A DNA stretch of 64,000 nucleotides from Clostridia bacterium (GCA_029256705.1 JAQSXK010000006.1:101940-165939); one strand, 5' to 3'. Numbered from the stretch's first letter, positions 42,232-54,007 are shown. Notes: generated from the sequence alone by a model not told the origin. Program-made: numbers and translations.

Positions 42232-45200
42232 ATGCAAGACATGGATAATTTTGATAGATTAGGAATTGGCCTTGCTTCCCCTGAAAAGATGAGAGAATGG
42301 TCTAGGGGCGAAGTTAAGAAACCAGAAACAATAAACTATAGAACATTAAAACCTGAGAGAGACGGACTTTTTTGTGAAAAAATATTCGGGCCAACAAAAG
42401 ATTGGGAATGTTACTGTGGAAAATACAAGAAAGTAAGATATAAAGGCATCATATGTGATAGATGTGGAGTAGAAGTAACTAAGAAAAAAGTAAGAAGAGA
42501 AAGAATGGGGCATATAGAACTTGCTTGCCCTATCTCTCATATTTGGTATTTCAAAGGAATACCAGGTAGAATGAGCTTATTATTAGATATTTCTCCTAAA
42601 GCATTAGAAAAAGTTATTTATTTTGCTTCATATGTTGTAGTAGATCCTAAAAATACAACACTTAGTAAATGTGATGTATTAAACGAAAAAGAATATAGAG
42701 ATGCTATTGAACAATATGGACCAGGTTCTTTTAAAGTAGGTATGGGTGCAGAATCTATTCAACAACTACTTAAAGAGTTAGATATTGTTAAATTAAGAGA
42801 AAATCTTGTTAAGAGTTTAGATAAAGCTACTGGACCAAAACAACAAAAAATAATTAAAAGATTAGAAACAGTGGATGCATTTTTGAATTCTGGAAATAGT
42901 CCGGAATGGATGATATTAGATGTTATACCTGTTATACCACCTGAACTTAGACCAATGGTACAATTAGATGGTGGAAGATTTGCAACATCTGATTTAAATG
43001 ATTTATATAGAAGAGTTATAAACAGAAATAATAGATTGAAAAAATTAATCGAATTAGAAGCTCCAGATATAATTGTAAGAAATGAAAAAAGAATGTTACA
43101 AGAAGCTGTGGATGCTTTAATAGATAATGGTAGACGTGGAAAACCAATAACTGGCGCTGGTGCAAGACCTTTAAAATCTTTATCAGATATGTTAAAAGGT
43201 AAACAAGGTAGATTTAGACAAAACTTACTTGGTAAGAGAGTAGATTATTCTGGACGTTCAGTTATCGTTGTTGGACCAGAATTAAAAATCCACCAATGTG
43301 GACTACCTAGAGAAATGGCTTTAGAGTTATTTAAACCATTTGTTATGAAAGAACTAGTTAAAAGAGGAAAAGCTTTTAATATAAAAAATGCAAAGAGAAT
43401 GGTAGAAAGAACAGATGTTGCGGTATGGGATATACTAGAAGAAATAATTGTGGATAGACCTGTAATGCTAAATCGTGCTCCTACACTACATAGACTTGGT
43501 ATACAAGCATTTGAACCTGTTTTAGTTGAAGGAAGAGCAATTAAATTACATCCATTAGTTTGTACAGCGTTTAATGCCGATTTCGATGGTGACCAGATGG
43601 CTGTTCATATACCTCTTTCACCTGAAGCTGTTGCTGAAACAAAATGTTTAATGTTAGCTTCAAATAATCTACTTAAACTACAAGATGGTAAACCAGTTGC
43701 TGTTCCATCACAAGATATGATACTTGGAAGTTATTACTTAACAGTTGAAGTACCAGGTGAAATAGGCGATGGGATGATATTCTCAGACATCAACGAAGCA
43801 ATGATGGCTTACGATGAAAAAGTTGTAGGAATTCATGCTCCAATAAAAGTTAGATTAACTAAGGATATAGCAGGAACTAAAGTTTCTAAAATTGTTGATA
43901 CAACAATTGGAAGATTAATTTTCAATAAATACATACCTCAGGATATTGGATTTATTGATAGATCAGATATTGCAAATGAGTTTAGACTTGAAATTGAATT
44001 CCCAGTTAGAAAGAAAGAGCTAGGAGTTATTATAGATAAATGTATAGCAACTCATGGAATTCCAAAAACTGCTGAGGTTTTAGATGATATAAAAGCTAAT
44101 GGATTTAAATATTCAACAAAAGCTGCTATAACAGTATCTATTGCAGATATAGAAATACCACAAGTTAAATATGAATTATTAGCTGCTGCTGAAAAAACAG
44201 TTGAATCTATACTTACTAAATTTAATAGAGGATTAATAACTGATGAAGAAAGATATGCAGCAACTATAAAGACATGGTCTAAAGTTACTGATGAAATACA
44301 AGAAGCGGTAATGAATAATCCAAATAAATTAAATCCAATATACATGATGGCACATACTGGTGCTAGAGGAAATCCAACACAAATAAGACAGCTTGCGGGT
44401 ATTCGTGGACTTATGGCAGATACATCTGGTAAGACAATAGAATTGCCTATCAAATCTTGTTTTAAAGAAGGATTGGATGTTCTAGAATTCTTCATATCTT
44501 CACATGGTGCTAGAAAAGGTCTTGCAGATACAGCGTTAAGAACTGCCGATTCTGGTTACTTAACTAGAAGATTAGTTGATGTAAACCAAGATATAATAAT
44601 CATGGAAGATGATTGTGGAACAGATCAAGGCTTATATATTTCAGATATACTTTCTAATGGAGTTTCAATAGAAGGTGTTACTGAAAGAATGGAAGGTAGA
44701 TTCCTAGCTGAAGATATATTTGATGATGAAGGAAATATGTTATATATTAAAAACACTTATATTAATGACGATATAGCGAAAAGAATAGTTGCTACTGGAA
44801 AAACTAATGTTAAAATACGTTCAGCACTTACATGTGAGTCAATAAGAGGTGTGTGTGCTAAATGTTATGGTAAAAACTTAGCAACTGGAGATATTATATC
44901 TGCTGGAGAAGCGGTTGGTGTAATTGCAGCTCAATCTATAGGTGAACCTGGAACACAGCTTACAATGAGAACATTCCATACTGGTGGTGTTGCTGGAGGA
45001 GATATAACTCAAGGTCTTCCTAGAGTTGAAGAACTATTTGAGGCTAGAAAGCCAAAAGGTATTGCTATGGTTAGTGAAATTACTGGAACAGTTGCAATTG
45101 GTGAAAATGGAAACATAAAAGAAGTTACTATAACAAGTGATGAAAAGTATACAGAAAAGTATACTATACCATATGGAATGCGTTTAGTTGTTCATAATGG

Positions 45201-45852
45201 TGATAAAATTACTGCTGGTGATAGAATAACAGAAGGATCATTAGATCCACACGATATTATACGTATTAAAGGAGATCTTGCAGTTCAAAATTATCTAATT
45301 GAAGAAGTTCAAAAAGTATATAGAGAACAAGGTGTTCATATAAACGATAAACATATAGAAATAATAGCACGTCAAATGCTTAGAAAAATCTATATTGAAA
45401 ACAAAGGTGATACAGATCTATTTACAGGTTCAACTGTAGATATGAACGAGTACAACGCTGAAAACAAGAGAGTTAAAGCTTTAGGATTAAAACCTGCTAT
45501 TGGTAAAAAGACTTTACTTGGTATTACTAAGATAGCCTTATCTACAGAATCATTCTTATCTGCTGCATCATTCCAAGAAACTTCAAGAGTTCTTACTGAT
45601 GCTGCAATTAAAGGTAAAGTAGATAAATTACAAGGATTAAAAGAAAATGTTATAATAGGACGTTTAATACCAGCTGGAACAGGTGTAGTAGAATATGGAG
45701 ACATTGATGTTGAAATACCTGCTGATGTTGCAGAACAAGAATTAAATGACTTAGAGAACATCACTGAAAATATTGTTGAAAACCTTTCTAATATTCCAGA
45801 ATTACTTGAAGAAGATGAGATTGAAACTGAAGAAATATTAGACGAAGAATAG
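42232..45852 (+). CDS. rpoC: RNA polymerase beta' subunit
   Basis: An ATG follows GAAGGAGTG. The 1206 residues have an N-terminal zinc site (CYCGKYK and CDRCGVEV), a clamp, the catalytic [12 protein letters not shown] carrying the three metal-binding Asp residues, the bridge helix region, and the C-terminal zinc site ([13 protein letters not shown]). The acidic C-terminus is short. It forms the polymerase core with the preceding gene product. A terminator follows immediately. Confidence 0.98.
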   Translation: MQDMDNFDRLGIGLASPEKMREWSRGEVKKPETINYRTLKPERDGLFCEKIFGPTKDWECYCGKYKKVRYKGIICDRCGVEVTKKKVRRERMGHIELACPISHIWYFKGIPGRMSLLLDISPKALEKVIYFASYVVVDPKNTTLSKCDVLNEKEYRDAIEQYGPGSFKVGMGAESIQQLLKELDIVKLRENLVKSLDKATGPKQQKIIKRLETVDAFLNSGNSPEWMILDVIPVIPPELRPMVQLDGGRFATSDLNDLYRRVINRNNRLKKLIELEAPDIIVRNEKRMLQEAVDALIDNGRRGKPITGAGARPLKSLSDMLKGKQGRFRQNLLGKRVDYSGRSVIVVGPELKIHQCGLPREMALELFKPFVMKELVKRGKAFNIKNAKRMVERTDVAVWDILEEIIVDRPVMLNRAPTLHRLGIQAFEPVLVEGRAIKLHPLVCTAFNADFDGDQMAVHIPLSPEAVAETKCLMLASNNLLKLQDGKPVAVPSQDMILGSYYLTVEVPGEIGDGMIFSDINEAMMAYDEKVVGIHAPIKVRLTKDIAGTKVSKIVDTTIGRLIFNKYIPQDIGFIDRSDIANEFRLEIEFPVRKKELGVIIDKCIATHGIPKTAEVLDDIKANGFKYSTKAAITVSIADIEIPQVKYELLAAAEKTVESILTKFNRGLITDEERYAATIKTWSKVTDEIQEAVMNNPNKLNPIYMMAHTGARGNPTQIRQLAGIRGLMADTSGKTIELPIKSCFKEGLDVLEFFISSHGARKGLADTALRTADSGYLTRRLVDVNQDIIIMEDDCGTDQGLYISDILSNGVSIEGVTERMEGRFLAEDIFDDEGNMLYIKNTYINDDIAKRIVATGKTNVKIRSALTCESIRGVCAKCYGKNLATGDIISAGEAVGVIAAQSIGEPGTQLTMRTFHTGGVAGGDITQGLPRVEELFEARKPKGIAMVSEITGTVAIGENGNIKEVTITSDEKYTEKYTIPYGMRLVVHNGDKITAGDRITEGSLDPHDIIRIKGDLAVQNYLIEEVQKVYREQGVHINDKHIEIIARQMLRKIYIENKGDTDLFTGSTVDMNEYNAENKRVKALGLKPAIGKKTLLGITKIALSTESFLSAASFQETSRVLTDAAIKGKVDKLQGLKENVIIGRLIPAGTGVVEYGDIDVEIPADVAEQELNDLENITENIVENLSNIPELLEEDEIETEEILDEE

Positions 45853-45861
45853 TATATTTTA

Positions 45862-45899
45862 AAACACAAGTATTCATATGTGAATGCTTGTGTTTTTTG
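45862..45899 (+). terminator. rpoC terminator
   Basis: ACACAAGTATTCA pairs with TGAATGCTTGTGT with one G-T pair, then six T. Confidence 0.9.
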
Positions 45900-45943
45900 T
45901 TTACATATATTTAAGTATAACCTTTAGTTTTTATATCTATCTA

Positions 45944-45972
45944 TTGCAATAAATGTAGATTTTTGATATAAT
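45944..45972 (+). promoter_or_regulatory. mutS promoter
   Basis: TTGCAA, 17 bp, TATAAT with a TGA extension. Confidence 0.75.
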
Positions 45973-46002
45973 ATATTATGTTAAGATAAGGAGATGTAAA
46001 AG

Positions 46003-48579
46003 ATGACACCCACACCGATGATGCAACAGTATTTAGAAATTAAAAATAAATATAGTGATTCAATAGTTTTTTTTAGACTTGGAGATTTCTACGAAATGTT
46101 TTTCGATGATGCAATAACCTGTAGTAGAGAATTAGAACTTACTTTAACTGGTAAGGATTGCGGATTAGAAGAAAGAGCACCTATGTGTGGAATACCTTAT
46201 CATAGTGTAAATACATACATACCAAAACTAATTGAAAAAGGCTATAAAATTGCTATATGTGAACAAGTTGAAGACCCTAAATTTGCAGACGGCTTAGTTA
46301 AAAGGGATGTTGTAAAAATTGTAACTCCTGGAACAATAACTGAACAAACTTTGCTTGATGATAAAAAGAATAATTACATATCTGCTTTTATAATAGATAA
46401 AAAAGAATCTGCATTTGCATATGCGGATATATCTACAGGTGAAGTTTATATATCTAGTGTTTTTAATGAAAATATAGATTTAAAGATTATAGATGAAATT
46501 GCTAGGATAGCTCCATCTGAGATTATAATAACAAAAAAAGATTTTGATAGTGACCTTACTTTTAATATTAAAAAAAGATTTAATGTGTATATATCTAAAT
46601 ATGAAAATTACGAAATAAATGATAAAATAGCCGAACTTATAACGAATTTAAACATACATGAAATACAAAAAACATGTATAATTACGCTAATTAATTATAT
46701 TTTGAATACACAAAAAAATAGTGTGAATCAAATAAGTAATATTAAAAAATATGAAATTGAAAAATACATGCAATTAGACATACAGACAAGAAGGAATCTT
46801 GAAATTTTAGAGTCAAATAGAGAAAAAGTAAAAAAAGGAAGTTTACTTTGGGTTTTAGATAAAACGGTTACTGCAATGGGTGGCAGACTTTTAAGAGATT
46901 GGGTTCAAAATCCTTTACTTGAAAAGCAAATGATAGAAAAAAGGCAGTGCGCTGTAGAAGTTTTTACCAAAGAATTCGTGCTAAGGGATGAAATAATATC
47001 ATGTTTGAAAAATGTATATGATATTGAAAGAATAATTTCCAAGATTGTTGGTTCTTCAGCTGGACCTAGAGACTTAGTTGTGCTTAAAAATTCTATAGAA
47101 GGATTGCCTAAATTAAAGGAATTACTTTCATCATTAAAGAGTATATCTAATGATAACTATATATCAGAAATATATTCTAAATTGGATATATTAGGTGATT
47201 TATACAAATTAATTGATGCTTCCATATTGGATGATTCACCTATTAATTTAAAGGATGGTGACATAATAAAATCTGGATTTAATGAAGAAATTGATGAATA
47301 TAGATTAGCTAAAACTGAAGGTAATACATGGCTTATGGAATTAGAAGCTGAAGAGAAGGCTATGACTAATATAAAAAATCTGAAAGTGAGTTATAACAGA
47401 GTTTTTGGTTATTATATTGAAGTTACTAATTCGTATAAGGAATTAGTCCCAAAAGATAGATATATAACAAAACAAACACTAGCTGGTTCAGAAAGATATA
47501 TAACTCCAAAATTGAAGGAGATTGAGGAGAAAATTTTAATAGCTGGTGATAAATTAAATGATTTAGAGTATAAGTTATTTTGTTTAGTCAGAGAAAAAGT
47601 TGGAAATGAAGTAAAAAGAGTACAAATTACAGCAAATTTAGTTGCAACTTTAGATGGATTAATTTCTTTAGCTGTAGTTGCCAATGAAAACAATTATGTT
47701 AAACCTATTATTAATAATGAAAATAATATAGAAATAAAAGATGGAAGACATCCAGTTGTTGAAAAGTCACTAAAAGATACTTCGTTTATAGCAAATGATA
47801 CTTATTTAGATAACGATAAGGATATGTTTACAATAATTACAGGACCTAATATGGCGGGTAAATCTACATATATGAGGCAAGTGGCTTTAATATCGTACAT
47901 GGCTCAAATAGGAAGCTTTGTTCCTGCATCAGAGGCAAGCCTCTGCATTGTGGACAGAATTTTTACTAGGGTTGGTGCTTCAGATGATTTAGCTATGGGG
48001 GAATCAACTTTTATGGTTGAAATGTCCGAACTATCTAATATATTAAAAAATGCCACAAACAATAGCTTAGTTATACTAGATGAGATAGGAAGAGGAACTT
48101 CAACTTATGATGGACTAGCAATTGCATGGGCAACAGTTGAATATATAGTTAATGAATTAAAATGTAAAACATTATTTGCCACTCATTATCATGAACTTAC
48201 TGAACTTGAAGATAATTTTGAATGTGTAAAAAATTACTCGGTTCAAACTGAAGAAAGTGGTGAAGATGTAATATTCCTTCATAAAATATTACGTGGTGGG
48301 GCAGATAATTCATATGGGATATATGTTGCAAAATTGGCTGGATTACCTAAGAAAACTATATCAAGAGCACGTAGTATATTAAAAGAATTAGAACTATCGG
48401 ATATTGCAAAGAAGAGTATAAAAGTTAGTAAAAAAATAGATGCTGAAAATATAGCGGTTGATATGTTTAACTTTAAACTTAATGAAATATCCAAAATATT
48501 AGATAATACAGATTTAGATGAATTATCACCAAGAGAAGGATTACAATTATTATATAAATTAAAAGAAAAATCTAAATAG
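46003..48579 (+). CDS. mutS: DNA mismatch repair ATPase MutS
   Basis: An ATG follows AAGGAGATG. The 858 residues have the mismatch-binding domain with FFRLGDFYEMFFDDA (Phe-x-Glu), connector, lever, clamp, then the ATPase: GPNMAGKSTYMRQ (Walker A), VDRIFTRVGASDDLAMGESTF, LVILDEIGRGTSTYDGLAIAW (Walker B), and ATHYHELTEL. It recognises mismatches and starts repair with MutL, encoded 650 bp downstream. Transcription starts at its own promoter and probably continues through mutL and miaA. Confidence 0.98.
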   Translation: MTPTPMMQQYLEIKNKYSDSIVFFRLGDFYEMFFDDAITCSRELELTLTGKDCGLEERAPMCGIPYHSVNTYIPKLIEKGYKIAICEQVEDPKFADGLVKRDVVKIVTPGTITEQTLLDDKKNNYISAFIIDKKESAFAYADISTGEVYISSVFNENIDLKIIDEIARIAPSEIIITKKDFDSDLTFNIKKRFNVYISKYENYEINDKIAELITNLNIHEIQKTCIITLINYILNTQKNSVNQISNIKKYEIEKYMQLDIQTRRNLEILESNREKVKKGSLLWVLDKTVTAMGGRLLRDWVQNPLLEKQMIEKRQCAVEVFTKEFVLRDEIISCLKNVYDIERIISKIVGSSAGPRDLVVLKNSIEGLPKLKELLSSLKSISNDNYISEIYSKLDILGDLYKLIDASILDDSPINLKDGDIIKSGFNEEIDEYRLAKTEGNTWLMELEAEEKAMTNIKNLKVSYNRVFGYYIEVTNSYKELVPKDRYITKQTLAGSERYITPKLKEIEEKILIAGDKLNDLEYKLFCLVREKVGNEVKRVQITANLVATLDGLISLAVVANENNYVKPIINNENNIEIKDGRHPVVEKSLKDTSFIANDTYLDNDKDMFTIITGPNMAGKSTYMRQVALISYMAQIGSFVPASEASLCIVDRIFTRVGASDDLAMGESTFMVEMSELSNILKNATNNSLVILDEIGRGTSTYDGLAIAWATVEYIVNELKCKTLFATHYHELTELEDNFECVKNYSVQTEESGEDVIFLHKILRGGADNSYGIYVAKLAGLPKKTISRARSILKELELSDIAKKSIKVSKKIDAENIAVDMFNFKLNEISKILDNTDLDELSPREGLQLLYKLKEKSK

Positions 48580-48605
48580 GTATAAAGATAAGAAGAAGGT
48601 GTAAA

Positions 48606-49229
48606 ATGAGTTCTATAATAATGCATATATTTATATCACAAAAAGTTCAAAGGGAACTTGGACTATCTAATAAATTTCTAGCGGGAGCAATATTGCCAGA
48701 TATGATTAAAATAAAGACTAAAGAAAGAGATGAAACTCATTATATAAAAGAGTATGATGATGGTAGAAAAAGGCTTCCAGATTTAGATAAGTACTTAGAT
48801 GAAAATAAAGATAAATTAAATGACGAAGTAATAATTGGATATTATGCTCACCTAATAGAAGATAGAATTTGGTTTGACACATATATAGATACTTTTGCTA
48901 GATGTATAGATAAAGATAATGTATTATATACTGAAGATAATTCGGTACATAATACATCGGATTTTAGAAAAGATATGTATGCAGATTATGTTAGTGTAGA
49001 TATGTATCTAATAGAAAAAAATAATTTAGATATAGATAAGATTAGAACAGATATAATGAAAGAATTAAAAGACTATGATGTTGATGAAGTGATAGAAGAA
49101 AACGTAGTATTTCCTTCTAAAATTAATAATGCAAGAATCAAATTTATATCAGATTATTGCCTAAATAATTATATCAATGAATCAACGGAAATGGTAAAAG
49201 AAAAAATAAAAGAAATATTAGGAGAATAA
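48606..49229 (+). CDS. Zinc-dependent phospholipase C-like protein, 207 aa
   Basis: An ATG follows GAAGAAGGTG. The helical protein shows IIMHIFISQKVQREL near the start, GAILPD, DETHYIK, and IIGYYAHLIEDRIWFD. This His/Asp layout is that of the Zn_dep_PLPC fold family, which includes many non-secreted proteins of unknown role. There is no signal peptide, so secretion and lipase activity are unlikely. It lies between mutS and mutL, 26 bp after the first and 3 bp before the second. Confidence 0.6.
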   Translation: MSSIIMHIFISQKVQRELGLSNKFLAGAILPDMIKIKTKERDETHYIKEYDDGRKRLPDLDKYLDENKDKLNDEVIIGYYAHLIEDRIWFDTYIDTFARCIDKDNVLYTEDNSVHNTSDFRKDMYADYVSVDMYLIEKNNLDIDKIRTDIMKELKDYDVDEVIEENVVFPSKINNARIKFISDYCLNNYINESTEMVKEKIKEILGE

Positions 49230-49232
49230 GTT

Positions 49233-51155
49233 ATGGGAAATATTGTTTTATTGGATGAGAATACTATTAATAAAATAGCTGCTGGTGAAGTTGTAGATAG
49301 ACCATCATCAATTGTAAAAGAATTAATAGAAAATTCAATTGATGCCAATGCAGAAAATATAACAATAGAGATAAAAAATGGCGGGATAAGTTATATTAAA
49401 ATAAGTGATGATGGAGATGGTTTTAAATCTGATGATGTTGAAATTGCATTTGAAAGACATGCAACAAGTAAGATAAGACAAGAATCAGATATATTAAAAA
49501 TAACCTCAATGGGGTTTAGAGGTGAAGCTTTAGCTTCAGTTGCAGCCATTTCAAAGGTGTTACTTGTAACAAAAAACAAAGATGAAGATGTAGGAACAAA
49601 AATAATTGTTGAAGCAGGTAATATAATTTCAAAGGAGAAAACTGCTTCTAATAAAGGATCTACAATATATATAAAAGATGTATTTTTCAATACACCTGCA
49701 AGATTTAAATTTTTAAAAAAAGATTATACGGAGGCTGGATATATTGAGGATGTTATTACTCGAATAGCTCTTTCAAATCCGCAAATATCATTTAAATATA
49801 TAAATAACGGAAAGACTATAATTAATACTTCTGGAGATGGAAAATTAGAATCTGTCATATACACCATATTTGGAAAAGAAATATATTCTAATATTTTAAA
49901 TGTAGATTATTCATACAAGGATATAAGCGTAACAGGTGCTGTTGGACTTCCTCAAATTTCAAGATCTACTAGAAACAATGAATTTACATATATAAATTCT
50001 AGATTTGTTAAGGACAATATATTAAAAAGCAGTATAGAAAAAGCATATTCAGAAAAACTAGGTATTAATAAATTTCCTTTTGCTATAATAAATGTTAGAA
50101 TCAATCCAGAAACTATAGATGTTAATGTTCATCCTGCTAAGTTAGAAGTTAAATTTGAAAATGAGAAAGAGGTATTTGAAGCTGTATATTTCGCTGTAAA
50201 AAACGTATTAGAAAATGATAATAGAGAGCGTAGCCCTTTTACAATCGCTTCAAAAGAAGCCAGTGAAATAAAAAAAATATACGATCAAACATTTAAATAC
50301 AATAATAATGTTAATACTTTAAATACTGATAGTGTTGAAGAAATAGCATTGAATACTAATGTAAATTCAGAGATATTAGAAGAGTCAATGAGAAAAAATG
50401 AAGCAAATGAAGAAGTAAAAAATATAAATTCTTTTGCAATAAAAGAGGTAGAACACAAAAATTTTATTAATATAGATTTTTCAAACAATTTAATTGAAGA
50501 AAAAAACATTGAAAAGATACCTATGGAAATTAAAGATATTTATATAAAAGATGAAATTCAAATGTATAAAAGTGATGAATTAATATATAAATATGTTGGA
50601 CAGGTATTTGATACATATATAATAATTCAAATAAAGGAAAAGATGTACATAATAGATCAACACGCAGCACATGAAAGATTGTTGTATGAGAGATTTAAAG
50701 AAAATTTTCATTCAAAGAATAAAGAAACCCAAATGCTTATGATACCAATATTAATAGAGTTAAAGAATAATGAATGTGATATAATATCTAGTAATATAGA
50801 ATATTTTGAAAACTGTGGTTTTATACTTGAAAGATTTTCGGAAAATTCATACAAAATATCTGGGGTTCCAAATATTGCGGACTTAGATATAGATTATAAG
50901 TCTATGTTTTTAGACTTGGTTGACGAACTTATGGGAAGTAATAAAACAGAATATAAAGATAAAGAATTTAGATTTTTAGCAACTTTAGCCTGTAAAGCAG
51001 CTGTAAAGGGTAATATGAACTTGACTAAAGAAGAAAATGTAAAACTTATAGATGAGATGCTTAAACTAGAAAATCCTTTTACATGTCCACATGGAAGGCC
51101 TACTGCATATGAGATTACTAAATATGAAATTGAAAGAAAATTCGGTAGAAAATAG
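49233..51155 (+). CDS. mutL: DNA mismatch repair protein MutL
   Basis: An ATG follows TAGGAGAA. The 640 residues have an N-terminal GHKL ATPase with IAAGEVVDRPSSIVKELIENSIDA, a DGDGF box and GFRGEALASVAA. A linker of about 100 residues precedes the C-terminal endonuclease domain with DQHAAHERLLYERF and CPHGRPTAYEI. The DQHA motif shows it is a nicking MutL, as in organisms without MutH. It overlaps the ribosome binding site of miaA. Confidence 0.97.
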   Translation: MGNIVLLDENTINKIAAGEVVDRPSSIVKELIENSIDANAENITIEIKNGGISYIKISDDGDGFKSDDVEIAFERHATSKIRQESDILKITSMGFRGEALASVAAISKVLLVTKNKDEDVGTKIIVEAGNIISKEKTASNKGSTIYIKDVFFNTPARFKFLKKDYTEAGYIEDVITRIALSNPQISFKYINNGKTIINTSGDGKLESVIYTIFGKEIYSNILNVDYSYKDISVTGAVGLPQISRSTRNNEFTYINSRFVKDNILKSSIEKAYSEKLGINKFPFAIINVRINPETIDVNVHPAKLEVKFENEKEVFEAVYFAVKNVLENDNRERSPFTIASKEASEIKKIYDQTFKYNNNVNTLNTDSVEEIALNTNVNSEILEESMRKNEANEEVKNINSFAIKEVEHKNFINIDFSNNLIEEKNIEKIPMEIKDIYIKDEIQMYKSDELIYKYVGQVFDTYIIIQIKEKMYIIDQHAAHERLLYERFKENFHSKNKETQMLMIPILIELKNNECDIISSNIEYFENCGFILERFSENSYKISGVPNIADLDIDYKSMFLDLVDELMGSNKTEYKDKEFRFLATLACKAAVKGNMNLTKEENVKLIDEMLKLENPFTCPHGRPTAYEITKYEIERKFGRK

Positions 51156-51163
51156 GTGATATA

Positions 51164-52087
51164 TTGAATAATGTTATATGTATAGTTGGGCCTACAGCAT
51201 CTGGGAAAACAAGTTTAGGTGTAGAACTTGCAAAAAGAATTAATGGTGAGATAATATCTGCAGATTCTATGCAGATATATAAACGCTTAAATATTGGTAC
51301 TGCAAAAGTAACTGAAGAGGAAATGCAGGGTATACCTCACCATTTGGTAGATATTGTATCACCAGAACAAGATTTTTCAGTTGCAGATTTTAAAAGATTG
51401 TGCTGTGAAAAAATAGATGAAATAATAAAAAAAGATAAAACTCCAATAATAGTTGGAGGAACTGGACTATATGTATCCTCAGTTATTTTGGATATGAACT
51501 TTGAAGAAAAAAAAATAGATGAAGAATATAGAAATGAGTTATATGATCTTGCAGATAAATTTTCTAATGAATATGTACATAATTTACTTAAAGAGGTTGA
51601 CCAACGCTCAGCTAACGAAATTCATCCTAATAATTTAAAAAGAGTAATACGAGCGCTTGAAATGTATAAGTTAAATAAAATAAAAAGTAACCATATGGAT
51701 GAAGAAAAAGAAAGGATAAATAAACTTAAACCTAAATATAATTTTAAGTTATTTTGCCTTAAATTAGATAAGGAAATTCTACACAATAGGATTAATATTA
51801 GAGTTGATCAAATGATTAAGCAAGGCTTAGAGGAAGAAGCAAAATTAGTATATAGATTACCAAATTGCACAGCTAAACAAGCAGTTGGATACAAAGAGTT
51901 TTTCGAATATTTTGAAAATAAAATAAATCTAAACGCGGTTATTGAGAATATAAAACTTAAAACAAGGCAATATGCAAAAAGGCAAATGACCTGGTTTAAA
52001 AAGATGCCTAATGTAATATATCTTGATGCTATGAATACAAAAGATAAAATAATTGAGGAAATTATGGTGAATATATATGAAAAATAA
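51164..52087 (+). CDS. miaA: tRNA dimethylallyltransferase MiaA
   Basis: A TTG start follows GGTGAT. The 307 residues have a P-loop GPTASGKTSLGVELA, DSMQIYKRLNIGTAK, IPHHLVDIVSPE, IIVGGTGLYVSS, and the C-terminal RQYAKRQMTWFKK. It adds an isopentenyl group to A37 of tRNAs reading UNN codons. The common downstream gene hfq is not here; an HlyD-like gene overlaps its last 11 bases. Confidence 0.97.
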   Translation: MNNVICIVGPTASGKTSLGVELAKRINGEIISADSMQIYKRLNIGTAKVTEEEMQGIPHHLVDIVSPEQDFSVADFKRLCCEKIDEIIKKDKTPIIVGGTGLYVSSVILDMNFEEKKIDEEYRNELYDLADKFSNEYVHNLLKEVDQRSANEIHPNNLKRVIRALEMYKLNKIKSNHMDEEKERINKLKPKYNFKLFCLKLDKEILHNRINIRVDQMIKQGLEEEAKLVYRLPNCTAKQAVGYKEFFEYFENKINLNAVIENIKLKTRQYAKRQMTWFKKMPNVIYLDAMNTKDKIIEEIMVNIYEK

Positions 52088-53348
52088 AGATTCAAATTTT
52101 AACGAAATAAAGAAAGTTCAAAAAGATATAATAAAGCAGCATAATAGAAACAATAAATCTGATAAAAATAATTTATATATTATAATAATTGTTTTGATAG
52201 TGATATTAATTTCACTCTTTGTTATTTGGTATAAAAAAGAAAAAGATGTAAAAGTATCCGAAGCGAATAATGGTAAATATGAAATATATACTGAAACTAA
52301 AGGATATATATTAAATAACGAAACAATTGTTGAATACAATAAAAATGAAACTTTAATTCCTATTGCTGAATCTGAAAAAAGAATAACAATAAATAGTGTG
52401 ATAGGCATTTATAAAAATGCTGAATATGAAAAGGTTTTAGCAAAACTTGTGGGTATGGATTTGGAAATAAATCAAAAATTAGAATTATTACCTGAAATAT
52501 ATTCTAATGAGGTTATTTCAATAGATAAGGAAATTGATGAAATAACAAAAAAAATTAAAAGTATTTCTTCATATATACAAATGGGAGATTATAAAACAAA
52601 ACTAGATAATTTAGCATATAAAAAAGCGTTAACGGTTAGTTCACTTACCCCTAGTGGAAGTGATGTTAAATCCTTAATTTTACAAAGGGATGTATATAAG
52701 GAAAATATGAATAAATCTTCAAATAATATTAAAGCTCCTATATCTGGTGTAATTGTATATACTAACGATGGGCTTGAAAATAAATTTGAAATAAATGATG
52801 TTAGTAAATTTACAAAGACTTCAGCGGAAGAAATTATAAATTCATATGATAAAATACAAGAAGACATATTTGGAATTAAAATAGTAGATAACTATGAATC
52901 ATATATTTTAATAAAGGAAGATAAAGAAAATGATAAGTATATTGCAGAAGGAAGAACATATACAATTGAATTGTTAGATAAAAACTCAAAAATAAAAGGA
53001 CTATTAGTAAAGAAAATATCTAATGAAAAAGAAAATTATTGTATATTTAAGATAAGTAATAATGTTGAAGAACTTGTCAATTTAAGAAAAGCTGATATAA
53101 AAGTAATTTGGAGGGAATTAACTGGATTTGTAGTAAATAATACTTCTATTAAGACCATTAATAATGTAGATTATATTACAATACTTAATTTAAATAAATA
53201 TATTGATATACCTGTTAAAACTCTACTTAAACTTGATAATCAATCTTTGATTAAAAATTATACAGATGCCGAAAAATTAGAATTAAATTTAGTAGGTACT
53301 ATAAATTTAAATGTATATGATAGAGTTGTAGAAAATAAAGGGTTATAA
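52077..53348 (+). CDS. HlyD-like membrane protein, 423 aa
   Basis: An ATG lies within the end of miaA, behind GGTG. It has a short basic cytoplasmic N-terminus, one membrane segment at about 33-50, then an external part. This shows a barrel-sandwich half-motif (KAPISGVIVYTNDGLE), a helical hairpin of about 70 residues, and beta-rich domains, an arrangement like HlyD adaptor proteins. Such genes occur beside sepF in Clostridia and no partner ABC transporter is adjacent. The function is unknown and a role at the division envelope is possible. Confidence 0.6.
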   Translation: MKNKDSNFNEIKKVQKDIIKQHNRNNKSDKNNLYIIIIVLIVILISLFVIWYKKEKDVKVSEANNGKYEIYTETKGYILNNETIVEYNKNETLIPIAESEKRITINSVIGIYKNAEYEKVLAKLVGMDLEINQKLELLPEIYSNEVISIDKEIDEITKKIKSISSYIQMGDYKTKLDNLAYKKALTVSSLTPSGSDVKSLILQRDVYKENMNKSSNNIKAPISGVIVYTNDGLENKFEINDVSKFTKTSAEEIINSYDKIQEDIFGIKIVDNYESYILIKEDKENDKYIAEGRTYTIELLDKNSKIKGLLVKKISNEKENYCIFKISNNVEELVNLRKADIKVIWRELTGFVVNNTSIKTINNVDYITILNLNKYIDIPVKTLLKLDNQSLIKNYTDAEKLELNLVGTINLNVYDRVVENKGL

Positions 53349-53375
53349 AGTTAACTAATAAAATAATGAATATAA

Positions 53376-53406
53376 AAAAGGTCCGAGTTATTAACTTGGA
53401 CCTTTT
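53376..53406. terminator. Bidirectional terminator between convergent genes
   Basis: AAAAGGTCC...AGTTA pairs with TAACT...GGACCTTTT. The minus-strand gene stops inside the stem. Confidence 0.9.
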
Positions 53407-53900
53407 AACATATCAAATGTTAAATTATTAAATTGTGTTTCGTTTAATTCTTCAATTTCTCTATTTAAATAGAATTCTTTTGAATTATCCACTAGTAGAG
53501 GGACATCTATAATTCTATTGTATTTATGAATATATTCAGGTAGTATAGTAGAACAAATTACAAGTTTAGGATTTATAAAGTCTCCTAGTATATATTCTTT
53601 CAAATTACACATATTTTCAAAGTTATAAGTTGAATCTTCATTTGTTTCTACGATGCTACAATTATTTACATAAATATTTAATTCTTCTGTAGCTATTCTT
53701 AATATATCGTAATTTTCATTAAAATACTTATCAGAATCTTTAGGTGATATATATGCAAGAATTCCCTTTTTAAGGGATTTAGCATTGTTAAAAGAAACAT
53801 TAGAATATTCAGACAATTTCATTCCATATTTAATACAATCAATTACTTTATCTTTTTTTACGTATAAATATACATTTCTTACTTTGTTTACTACATTCAT
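53391..53900 (-). CDS. Hypothetical protein, 169 aa
   Basis: An ATG on the minus strand follows AGGAGATTTTATTTT, with a promoter (TTGTAT, 17 bp, TATAAT) upstream. It is soluble, mixed alpha/beta and acidic at its end. I do not recognise the family. It is transcribed against the neighbouring division genes and is flanked by a terminator, so it is an independent unit. Confidence 0.6.
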   Translation of the reverse strand: MNVVNKVRNVYLYVKKDKVIDCIKYGMKLSEYSNVSFNNAKSLKKGILAYISPKDSDKYFNENYDILRIATEELNIYVNNCSIVETNEDSTYNFENMCNLKEYILGDFINPKLVICSTILPEYIHKYNRIIDVPLLVDNSKEFYLNREIEELNETQFNNLTFDMLKGPS

Positions 53901-53930
53901 AAAATAAAATCTCCTGAGCTAATAATATAT

Positions 53931-53959
53931 ATTATACACTCATTAAGCCTTAAATACAA
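53931..53959 (-). promoter_or_regulatory. Promoter of the 53391 gene
   Basis: On the minus strand: TTGTAT, 17 bp, TATAAT. Confidence 0.75.
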
Positions 53960-54007
53960 GTGTAACAATACTAAAACTTTTAAAATATAATAATGTAGGT
54001 GATATAT

